Origin: Alphaproteobacteria bacterium
GTDB taxonomy: Bacteria; Myxococcota_A; UBA796; GCA-2862545
NCBI GenBank assembly: GCA_020632955.1
Contig: JACKEO010000034.1
Location: forward strand, 1-29,507
Reading direction: 5' to 3'
Length of the DNA: 29,507 bases
Made by a program: the position numbers and the translations under genes. Each line of letters starts with the position of its first letter. The stretch's first letter is position 1. The notes beneath the pieces were generated by a model. It had not been told where the DNA came from. It was given only the letters and a program-made list of their open reading frames with translations, and searched no databases. Shown in pieces: positions 23,282-29,507 of this stretch.

Positions 23282-24745
23282 ATGTCGCTGTCCGCCGCGC
23301 TCCTCGGCCTGCTCCTCGTGGCCCGGGCCGAGCGCCCCGAGCCCCTCTACGTCACCGGGCTCAGCGCGCTGGGCGAGGACGGTGCGCCCGCCTACCGCAC
23401 CACCTGGAAGGAGCGGGATCTCGAGCAGGCGCTGCAGATCGAGCTGGGCAGCCGCCACGTGGAGACCTTCGAGGTGCGTCGGGAGGACGCGTGGGTGCAG
23501 GCATGGCCGCGCGCCAAGGGCAGCCTCCCCTTCTCGAAGCTCACCCGCGCGGAGCTGCTGGCGGTGTCGTGGGTGGTGTCGCGACGCGTCGAGGAGGCGG
23601 AGCTCGATCTGCTCGTCCCCGAGGCCGACGGCGTGGACCGTGCGGTCACCGTGATCTGGGACGACCACCGGGTGCGCGCCTGGGCGGGCGCCGTCGTGCC
23701 CGCGCCCGACCGGAGCCCCGCACCCGCGGCGATGATGGAGGTGGCGGGCGCCACCCTCGACGCCGAGGACGCCGCGTGGTCGGTGGCCGACGTGCAGGCG
23801 CTCACCGACGCCCTCGGGCTGCTGTCGGAGGAGGAGCGCGCGCGCCTGGGCACCGTGCGCTTCACCCGCGACGACGAGGCCGGGCGCGCCTTCCGGGCCG
23901 CCCAGCAGCGCTCCGGCGAGAGCCGCCTGTCGTCGATCTACGAGCAGCGGCGGGGGGCGTCGCGCATCCTCCTCTACGATGACGGCGCGCTGCAGTCGGC
24001 CGTGTTCGTGGGGAGCCCCGAGACGCCCCGCTCGCCGCTCGTGCGCACCGTGCTCCACTCCCTCGCGCGGATGCTCGCCGACCCGCCGCCCCCGGCACCG
24101 CCCGAGGGCGGAGCGTCCCCGGCGCCCTCGCGGCTCGGCTCCGACGAGGTGCCCGACGACGTGGGCGAGGAGGCCGCCCCGGTCGAGGATCCGCCCAGCG
24201 CGATGGCCCGGGCGATGCTCGACGTGATGGGAGCGCTGGAGCGCGCGCCCACCCCTGCCGGCAGGCGGCGGGGCGAGAGCGCCTTCGCGGACGCCTTCGC
24301 GCTGGCCCACGCCGACCCCGACGCCCTCGAGCGCACCGCCCCGGAGGTGCTCGCCTGGTTCCGTCAGGGCGGGCACCTCCAGCCCGCGGCCGCCCCGGAG
24401 GACGTCGTCGCCCCCCCGGACGTCGCCGCCACGCTGACCACCAAGGTGGCCTCCGGGAAGGTGGAGGCGGGCGCCGTCGACGCGGCCATCCAGGCCCTCG
24501 CCGTGCGCGTGGCGCGCTGCCATGCCGACACGGCCAAGCGACCCGAGCTGCCCGCCACCGTCGACCTGCGCGTCACCGTGGCGGACGACGGCTCGGTGTT
24601 CGCGGTGGACCACCGCGACGACGGCCGCCTCGGCAAGAAGGTGGACCGCTGCGTGCGGGCCCTGCTCGAGCGCGTGCACCTCCCCCCCACGTCCGACGGC
24701 GAGCGCGCCAAGGTGCACGTCGACGTCGACCTGGCCGCTCCCTGA
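23282..24745 (+). CDS. Exported protein with AgmX/PglI (TonB-like) C-terminal domain
   Basis: This 487-residue protein begins with a short signal (MSLSAALLGLLLVARA). The middle region is charged and not recognised, with a Pro-rich spacer near residues 270-315. The last 90 residues (RVARCHAD..., then LRVTVADDGSVFAVDHRDD, DRCVRALLERVHLP) match the pattern of the AgmX/PglI-type C-terminal domain common in Myxococcota, related to TonB C-terminal domains, with a Cys pair bracketing the fold. That domain is known from gliding-motility and envelope-spanning proteins; the function here is unknown. ATG 23282 follows GGGGGAA. It is divergent from tmRNA and is followed after 25 bases by the SRPBCC gene. 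Confidence 0.75.
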   Translation: MSLSAALLGLLLVARAERPEPLYVTGLSALGEDGAPAYRTTWKERDLEQALQIELGSRHVETFEVRREDAWVQAWPRAKGSLPFSKLTRAELLAVSWVVSRRVEEAELDLLVPEADGVDRAVTVIWDDHRVRAWAGAVVPAPDRSPAPAAMMEVAGATLDAEDAAWSVADVQALTDALGLLSEEERARLGTVRFTRDDEAGRAFRAAQQRSGESRLSSIYEQRRGASRILLYDDGALQSAVFVGSPETPRSPLVRTVLHSLARMLADPPPPAPPEGGASPAPSRLGSDEVPDDVGEEAAPVEDPPSAMARAMLDVMGALERAPTPAGRRRGESAFADAFALAHADPDALERTAPEVLAWFRQGGHLQPAAAPEDVVAPPDVAATLTTKVASGKVEAGAVDAAIQALAVRVARCHADTAKRPELPATVDLRVTVADDGSVFAVDHRDDGRLGKKVDRCVRALLERVHLPPTSDGERAKVHVDVDLAAP

Positions 24746-24770
24746 TCCCCCCCGCCACCACGAGGCGCGC

Positions 24771-25301
24771 GTGACCCGTCCCGACCACCTGCCCGCCCAC
24801 GTCCCCTGGTTCCCCTGCGAGCCCGTGGGCGACGACCACGCCGAGCGTGCGCCCGTGGTCTTCCCGCACACCGTGGAGCTGGGCTGCTCCGCCGAGGAGC
24901 TGTTCGCGGTCTTCGAGGACCCCGAGAGCTGGCCCCGCTGGGCACCCGGCATCGGCAAGGTGGAGTGGACCAGCCCCACGCCGTACGGCCCGGGCACCAC
25001 CCGCACGGTCACCTTCTGGGGGGGCACCCAGGTCTTCGAGGTCTTCCACACCTTCGACCCGCCGCACCGCATGGGCTTCCACTTCGTGGGCACCACCGAG
25101 GAGATCTGGCGGAGCTTCTCGGAACGCTACGAGGTGGAGTCCACCGGTCCCGACAGCTGCCGCCTCACGTGGACGGTGGCCTACGAGCCCATCGGGCGCT
25201 TCGGCTTCCTGCACCCCGTGCTCAAGCCGCTGATGCGCTTCGCCCTCGGGAGCTACATGACGAAGCTGCGCGCGTACGTGAAGGCCCACACCGCGGGCTG
25301 A
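24771..25301 (+). CDS. SRPBCC-family (polyketide cyclase/dehydrase-like) protein
   Basis: Translation from GTG 24771 (GAGG 6-10 bases upstream) gives 176 residues. The open frame extends upstream through the previous gene, but only as a shadow. The sequence shows the START/SRPBCC pattern: HTVELGCSAEELFAVFEDPE with the WPRWAPGI motif, then YGPGTTRTVTFWGG, alternating strands, and a long C-terminal helix (FALGSYMTKLRAYVKAH). Members bind small hydrophobic ligands in a deep pocket and range from lipid carriers to cyclases. No specific ligand can be named. It may be co-transcribed with the preceding AgmX-like gene (25-base gap). Confidence 0.83.
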   Translation: MTRPDHLPAHVPWFPCEPVGDDHAERAPVVFPHTVELGCSAEELFAVFEDPESWPRWAPGIGKVEWTSPTPYGPGTTRTVTFWGGTQVFEVFHTFDPPHRMGFHFVGTTEEIWRSFSERYEVESTGPDSCRLTWTVAYEPIGRFGFLHPVLKPLMRFALGSYMTKLRAYVKAHTAG

Positions 25302-25346
25302 CGGGCCGACGCGACAGGTCGGGCGCCAGGCGCGCGCGTCCTGCGC

Positions 25347-25376
25347 TTGTGGTCCCGGCGTCTTCCCCGCTACGAT
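25347..25376 (+). promoter_or_regulatory. Candidate sigma70-type promoter for the GNAT-cNMP gene
   Basis: TTGTGG (25347-25352) and TACGAT (25371-25376) are separated by 18 bases, matching 3 of 6 and 4 of 6 consensus positions. The predicted start of transcription would be near 25383. That favours translation from ATG 25396, which has GGGGAA upstream, over the in-frame ATG 25375 that lies within the -10 box. Confidence 0.45.
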
Positions 25377-25395
25377 GCCGACACTGGGGAATCAC

Positions 25396-26442
25396 ATGTC
25401 GGCGAGCGTACGTTTCGTGTCGAGCATGGCGGACCAGGCGCAGGCCAGCCGGCTGCGCCACGACATCGAGGACATCCTCGCCGGCCGCTTCGGTGGCCAG
25501 GAGCGGGTGACCGGTCGACGGGGCGGGCGCACCATGCTCGCCTCGCTGCACGACCGCCCCGTGGGCTCGGTGGACGTGCACTGGGGCGGCGACGCACCGC
25601 TGCCGCCGCGGCTGGTGTCGGATCTCGACCTGACCTCGGCGCTGGCCGACGTCGATCCCCGACAGGTGGTGGTGCTCGACACGCTGCTCGTGCACCCCGA
25701 CTGGCGGGGCCGCCAGCTCGAGCCCCTGCTGCTCGAGGGCGCCGTGCGCTTCGCCATCGAGCAGGGCGCCCGCCTCGTCTACGGCGAGACCGACGCCACC
25801 GGCTCGGCCGACTACCGGGCGCTCGGCTTCACCTCGGTGGGTCTGCCCCGCATGCGCGACACCGGCCCGGTGGTGTCGATGCAGCTGGACCTGCACGACG
25901 TGGACCACCTCGAGCAGGTCGGGTCCCCCTTCCTCGCCATCGTGCGCGCGCGCCTCGACACCCTCGACGACGCCCACGAGCCCACCGAGGCCGAGGAGCC
26001 CCGGTGGCGTCGGCTGGTGCGCAGCCTGCGGGCCCACGGCGAGACCGGCGGCCTGTTCACCGGCCTCACCGACGGCGAGATCGAGACGCTCGTGGCCCTG
26101 TCGAAGCTGGGGCGGCTGCCCCGTGGCCACAAGGTGGTCGCGGACGGCGGACGCGGCAGCGACCTCTTCGTGGTGGTGGAGGGCGAGGTGGACGTGCGGC
26201 GCGACGGCCGCACCCTGGCCCGCCTGGGCCCGGGTCACGTGGTGGGCGAGGTGGGCTTCCTGCTCGACGGCGTGCGATCGGCCGACGTGGTGGCCCGCTC
26301 CGACGACGCCGTGCTGCTGCGCATCCCCGGACGCGAGCTGCGCGAGCTGATGGAGGGCGACCCGGAGCTGGGGTTGCGCCTGGCGCTGGGCCTGGGACGC
26401 GCTGCGGCCCTCAAGCTCCTCGACCACGACCGCGCGGGCTGA
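25396..26442 (+). CDS. GNAT acetyltransferase fused to a C-terminal cyclic-nucleotide-binding domain
   Basis: Translation from ATG 25396 gives 348 residues. Residues about 20-160 fit a GNAT N-acetyltransferase fold: the VVVLDTLLVHPDWRGRQLE motif corresponds to the acetyl-CoA loop and ADYRALGFTSVG to the C-terminal motif. Residues about 215-340 fit a cNMP-binding domain: LFTGLTDGEIETL, LPRGHKVVADG, SDLFVVVEGEV, and a phosphate-binding cassette GEVGFLLDGVRSADVVA with E285 and R294 in the expected places. In mycobacterial Pat, the known cAMP-gated protein lysine acetyltransferase, the order is cNMP first and GNAT second; here it is reversed. The role is inferred to be acylation of a protein or small molecule gated by a cyclic nucleotide. 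Confidence 0.87.
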   Translation: MSASVRFVSSMADQAQASRLRHDIEDILAGRFGGQERVTGRRGGRTMLASLHDRPVGSVDVHWGGDAPLPPRLVSDLDLTSALADVDPRQVVVLDTLLVHPDWRGRQLEPLLLEGAVRFAIEQGARLVYGETDATGSADYRALGFTSVGLPRMRDTGPVVSMQLDLHDVDHLEQVGSPFLAIVRARLDTLDDAHEPTEAEEPRWRRLVRSLRAHGETGGLFTGLTDGEIETLVALSKLGRLPRGHKVVADGGRGSDLFVVVEGEVDVRRDGRTLARLGPGHVVGEVGFLLDGVRSADVVARSDDAVLLRIPGRELRELMEGDPELGLRLALGLGRAAALKLLDHDRAG

Positions 26443-26452
26443 CCGGCCCGCG
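26433..26452. terminator. Candidate bidirectional terminator hairpin
   Basis: CGCGGGC (26433-26439) pairs with GCCCGCG (26446-26452) around a 6-base loop that includes the stop codon of the GNAT-cNMP gene. It sits between two convergent genes. No T-tract is present, as is common in very GC-rich genomes. Confidence 0.35.
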
Positions 26453-26461
26453 GGGGCGCCC

Positions 26462-27928
26462 TCAGCAGAGCGGACCGCCGTGGGCGCACTGCAGCAGGTC
26501 CGCCACCGTCTTCACCGGCTGGAAGGTGGCCGCGGGGATCTCGACGAACACGGTGTTCCAGCGCGCCATCCCGCCGTTCCACAGGCCGGGGTGCTCGAGC
26601 GCCCGCAGGCCGCGGCCGTGGTGGCTCTTGTCGGCGAGGATCACGGCGTCGGGGTCCACGAACCGCGCCAGATCGAAGGGCCGCCCGTCGGCGTCCAGGA
26701 GGCCGAGCGCCATGTCCACCGGGTTGAAGTGGGTGGACGAGCCGAGGATGGCCTGCTGCCCGGCGTCGGGACCCACCTGCGCCGCCTCGACGATCTGCAG
26801 CGAGGTGCCGTCGGGCGACTGCGCCCAGAAGGGCCCGCCCCCGGGCTGCCCCTGGTTGCGCACCATGCCCGCCACGCGCCAGGGACGGTGGAGGCGATCG
26901 AGGAGGGCCTCGGCCCCGTCGACGCCGGTCGCCCCCAGGTGGTGGGCCACGAAGGCCTGGGCGGCCTCCACGGCCTCCCCGCGACGCAGGCGTCGCACGA
27001 GGTCCCAGGCCTCGGCCTGCAGCGAGAGCAGCAGGCCCGAGAGCCGCCGCCGCCACGGCAGGTTGGGACCGCGCAGGTCGTCGGGCACCACGTTGTCGAT
27101 GTTCTTCACCAGCACCACGTCGGCGCCGAGGCGGCCCAGGTTCTGGAGCAGCGCCCCGTGACCGCCCGGCCGGAAGAGCACGGCCCCGTCGTCGCGGAAG
27201 AGCTGGCCCTGACGGTCGACGGCCACGGTGTCGGTGGACGGGTCCTGCACCGAGGTGGTGACCTCGAAGTGGCAGTCGAGGCGCGTCTCGAGCGGCCGAC
27301 GCACCTCGGCCACCCGGGCCTCGAAGGCTGCGCGGTGGGCCTCGCCCACGGTGAAGTGCAGGCGCACCACGCCCTCGGCGTCGCGCACGAGCCGGGCGGC
27401 CTCGACGAGGTGCTCCTCCAGCGGCGTGCGCGCACCCTCCGGGTAGGGGTGGAAGGGCACGAGCGCCTTGGGCAGCTCGTGGGCACGCAACGCGCCGTGC
27501 AGCGCCCCGAGGATGCTGCGGACATCCCCCTCCACGGCACCGTGCTCCTCCAGCAGCTCCCAGAGCGCCAGATCGGGGGCGTGGAGGAGGACGTCGCGCG
27601 CCGCCGTGGCGAGCCGGCCGTCCGACGGGGACGCGATGCCGTCCTGCCAGGCGCGCACCGTGTCCTTGAACATCCGCGAGGCCGCGCCCGAGGCAGGGAC
27701 GAAGGCCCGCAGCCGCCCGGCGCGGGCCGCCGCCTCGTGCGCCGCCTCGAGGCGACCGGCCTGCCCGTCCTCGATGACCCGGATGCCGTCGCCCACCGTG
27801 GCGGGGCGCACGAGCAGCGTGGGCGTGGGGGGCCCCAGCAGCCGGTCGAGCTGGCCCTGCGCCGCGTCGGGATCGCGCCCGGCCGCCCGGATCTCCGCTC
27901 TTGTCGCCTCGTCCATCCGCACGCTCAC
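26462..27928 (-). CDS. DUF4301 family protein
   Basis: Translation from GTG 27928 gives 488 residues, close to the family's usual length as I remember it. AGGAGG lies 7 bases upstream and the GTGA overlap with the DedA gene supports this start over ATG 27916. Residues about 85-105 contain FVPASGAASRMFK and residues about 280-290 contain VLVKNIDNVVPDD, both hallmarks recalled for DUF4301. The PASGAASRM stretch resembles a nucleotide/sugar-phosphate transferase loop, and the later HFEVTTS and FRPGGHGALLQNL motifs fit the same fold, so a nucleotidyltransferase-like role is possible but unproven. It is coupled downstream of the DedA gene and convergent with the GNAT-cNMP gene. Confidence 0.8.
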   Translation of the reverse strand: MSVRMDEATRAEIRAAGRDPDAAQGQLDRLLGPPTPTLLVRPATVGDGIRVIEDGQAGRLEAAHEAAARAGRLRAFVPASGAASRMFKDTVRAWQDGIASPSDGRLATAARDVLLHAPDLALWELLEEHGAVEGDVRSILGALHGALRAHELPKALVPFHPYPEGARTPLEEHLVEAARLVRDAEGVVRLHFTVGEAHRAAFEARVAEVRRPLETRLDCHFEVTTSVQDPSTDTVAVDRQGQLFRDDGAVLFRPGGHGALLQNLGRLGADVVLVKNIDNVVPDDLRGPNLPWRRRLSGLLLSLQAEAWDLVRRLRRGEAVEAAQAFVAHHLGATGVDGAEALLDRLHRPWRVAGMVRNQGQPGGGPFWAQSPDGTSLQIVEAAQVGPDAGQQAILGSSTHFNPVDMALGLLDADGRPFDLARFVDPDAVILADKSHHGRGLRALEHPGLWNGGMARWNTVFVEIPAATFQPVKTVADLLQCAHGGPLC

Positions 27929-28563
27929 GATCCCGCCTCCTGCCGCCCGCCGCGGCCCCTCTTCCACGCCACGTAGCCGACGACCAGCACGAGCACGCCC
28001 ACCACCACGCCCCCCTGGACGTGGCGCGCGGCGCCGAGGACCTGGTCGATGCGGTCGCCGAGTGCCCAGCCCACGCCCACCGTGAGCGGCACCGTGAGGC
28101 AGGCGCCGAGCAGGTCCCAGGTGATCCAGGTGCGCGGCGGGATGCCCATCGCGCCCGCCGACAGGAAGAGCGCGCCCCGCATCCCCGGCACGAAGCGCGC
28201 GCCGAAGCAGGCCAGGCCGCCGTGCGCCCGCACCCTGCGCTGGGCTGCCGCCACCGTGGACCGCGGGAGCAGACGCCGCACCGGCGCGAGCTCGAAGACG
28301 GCCTCGCCGAAGCGCCGCCCCACGGCGAAGACCAGCGCATCCCCCGCGAGCGCGCCGAAGAAGCCGAGGGCGATGGCCGCGGGCAGGTCGAAGGCGCCGG
28401 TGCTCGCAAGGTAGCCCGTGGACAGGAGGAGCACGTCCTCGGGGAGCGGCACGCCCACCTTGCCCACCATGAGCGTGCCGACGAGCACCGCGGCGGCCGC
28501 CTCCGGCGGCAGATCGTGCAGGCGCGCCAGCACGGCGTCGACGAGCGCAGGTCCGCTGCCCAT
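27925..28563 (-). CDS. DedA/VTT-family membrane protein
   Basis: Translation from ATG 28563 (AGGGAGAGG upstream) gives 212 residues. The open frame extends upstream as a shadow. Key family segments are visible: the re-entrant EDVLLLSTGYL region, GALAGDALVFAVGRRFGE, and FGARFVPGMRGALFLSAGAMG with the conserved Arg and Pro. Several hydrophobic segments run to a C-terminal helix (GGVVVGVLVLVVGYVAW) and a basic tail. DedA proteins are inner-membrane proteins linked to lipid-carrier (undecaprenyl phosphate or phospholipid) translocation and proton-motive-force homeostasis. The stop overlaps the DUF4301 start as GTGA. It is divergent from the radical SAM gene, with a 132-base spacer. Confidence 0.88.
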   Translation of the reverse strand: MGSGPALVDAVLARLHDLPPEAAAAVLVGTLMVGKVGVPLPEDVLLLSTGYLASTGAFDLPAAIALGFFGALAGDALVFAVGRRFGEAVFELAPVRRLLPRSTVAAAQRRVRAHGGLACFGARFVPGMRGALFLSAGAMGIPPRTWITWDLLGACLTVPLTVGVGWALGDRIDQVLGAARHVQGGVVVGVLVLVVGYVAWKRGRGGRQEAGS

Positions 28564-28662
28564 GCCTCTCCCTGGCCCCGACGGGTCCGAGACCAGCGCC
28601 TCTAGCCCGGCGCGGGCCGACGGCACGGCGCGCGCGCCTCGCCTGCACCGGCGCACCGGAGG

Positions 28663-28670
28663 TAGGCTGC
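28663..28670 (+). promoter_or_regulatory. Candidate -10 element (TAGGCTGC)
   Basis: This is the same octamer and the same 33-base distance to the start codon as at 12575. No -35 box is evident. Confidence 0.3.
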
Positions 28671-28695
28671 GGCCCCCACGGTCCTCCGGGAGCCC

Positions 28696-29507
28696 ATGCG
28701 CACGCTCGTCCTGCCGGTCTACCGCCGCTGCAACCAGGCCTGCGTGTTCTGCGCCGTGGCGGACGAGCTCGACGGCAGCCCGGTGCCCCCCGCTTCGCTG
28801 CGGGAGGCCATCGACGGCGCGCGGGCGCGGGGCTTCGACAGCGTGTGCCTCACCGGGGGCGAGCCCACGCTGGCGCCGCAGCTGATCCGCGCGCTCGCCT
28901 ACGCCCACGGCATCGGCCTGCACACCGCGATCAGCACGAACGGGCGCCTGCTGGCCGACGTCGAGAAGGTGAAGCGGCTGGAGGCCACCGGGCTGGACGC
29001 GGTGCACGTGGCCCTGCACGCCGCCACGCCCGGGGTGCACCAGGACCTCACCGGCGGCGACCCCATCGCGCACGAGCAGGTGGTCACCGCGCTGCGGCAC
29101 TGCGTCCCCCGCTTCCACACCACCGTGCGCATGGTGCTCACCACGCGGAACCTCGACGAGGTGACGGGCGTGTGCGCGCTGGCCCGCGAGCTCGGCGTGC
29201 ATCGCGTCGACCTGCGCTGCGTGCGGCACGAGGGCGCCACCGCGTCCGGGCTCGTGCCCACGCCGCAGCAGGCGCTGGACGCGTGGAGGACGGCCTGGAG
29301 CGCCTGGGCGCAGCCGGGGGGGGACTTCGCGTGGCACGGCTTCCGCAGCGTGAGCCCGGCCGAGGCCACGCCGCAGCCGCCCTCCACGCCGGCGCGCGAC
29401 CGCCTCGCCCTGCTCGAGGCGGGGCTCGTCGACGAGGCGCTGCTCGGGGGTCTGTCCGACGTGGAGGAGCGCCTCGCCCCGGAGCTCGTGGCCGCCACGG
29501 GGGTGGG
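28696..29507 (+). CDS. Radical SAM protein, 3' end outside the window
   Basis: The frame opens at ATG 28696 (CCGGGAG just upstream) and remains open to the right edge, giving 270 residues so far. The iron-sulfur motif is at C12, C16 and C19 (CNQACVFC, the CxxxCxxC form) and the SAM-binding GGE motif is at 54-56 (LTGGEPT). The ISTNG segment and the following strands fit a standard radical SAM barrel with STNG and LHAAT motifs. The class of reaction cannot be told from this part. Residues after about 225 (ARDRLALLEAGLVDEAL) may start a separate helical domain that continues outside the window. Confidence 0.87.
   Translation, partial: MRTLVLPVYRRCNQACVFCAVADELDGSPVPPASLREAIDGARARGFDSVCLTGGEPTLAPQLIRALAYAHGIGLHTAISTNGRLLADVEKVKRLEATGLDAVHVALHAATPGVHQDLTGGDPIAHEQVVTALRHCVPRFHTTVRMVLTTRNLDEVTGVCALARELGVHRVDLRCVRHEGATASGLVPTPQQALDAWRTAWSAWAQPGGDFAWHGFRSVSPAEATPQPPSTPARDRLALLEAGLVDEALLGGLSDVEERLAPELVAATGV

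Overview
The window is very GC-rich (about 75-80% in most sampled lines), gene-dense, and free of transposases, phage genes and CRISPR arrays. Several traits point to a predatory or soil-type Myxococcota (old Deltaproteobacteria) lineage: a MopE-like protein with many Asp/Cys metal-binding motifs, an AgmX/PglI-like C-terminal domain, a MYXO-CTERM-like C-terminus, many lipoproteins with Asp/Thr-rich linkers, and a Hanks-type kinase fold with a Pro/Glu-rich stalk. This placement is inference from protein style. No 16S rRNA or other marker that would fix it is present. No stretch longer than about 300 bases lacks a gene or RNA gene; the longest gap is the 278-base divergent spacer at 7893-8170, where I see only the two ribosome binding sites at its ends.

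Left part (1-7156, mostly + strand): the tail of an unknown gene, an AlkB-type dioxygenase, a membrane pseudokinase overlapping a lipoprotein gene by 16 bases, a small exported protein on the - strand, and a 996-residue MopE-like lipoprotein. The 3' half of the last gene has clearly lower GC than everything around it. Middle (7164-15192): a glutathione S-transferase on -, then a + run made of a small lipoprotein, a collagen-like protein with 230 uninterrupted Gly-X-Y triplets (joined by an ATGA overlap), an extended SDR enzyme, a 4-coumarate-CoA-ligase-like acyl-CoA synthetase and an esterase-like lipoprotein.

Right part (15215-29507): a 1799-residue Ig-like/Kelch lipoprotein and a 645-residue lipoprotein, both on -, then the tmRNA gene ssrA on - (tag ANNNNYAEALAA). 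On + there follow an AgmX-like exported protein, an SRPBCC protein and a GNAT-cyclic-nucleotide-binding fusion. On - there is a DedA-DUF4301 pair coupled by a GTGA overlap, and at the right edge a radical SAM gene runs out of the window on +.

Taken together this is largely a cell-surface neighbourhood: six predicted lipoproteins plus a secreted collagen-like protein and a transmembrane pseudokinase, interleaved with ordinary housekeeping genes. The features most likely to be new biology are the pseudokinase/lipoprotein pair, the lipoprotein/collagen/SDR run, the GNAT-cNMP fusion whose domain order is opposite to the known mycobacterial enzyme, and the composition break inside the MopE-like gene.
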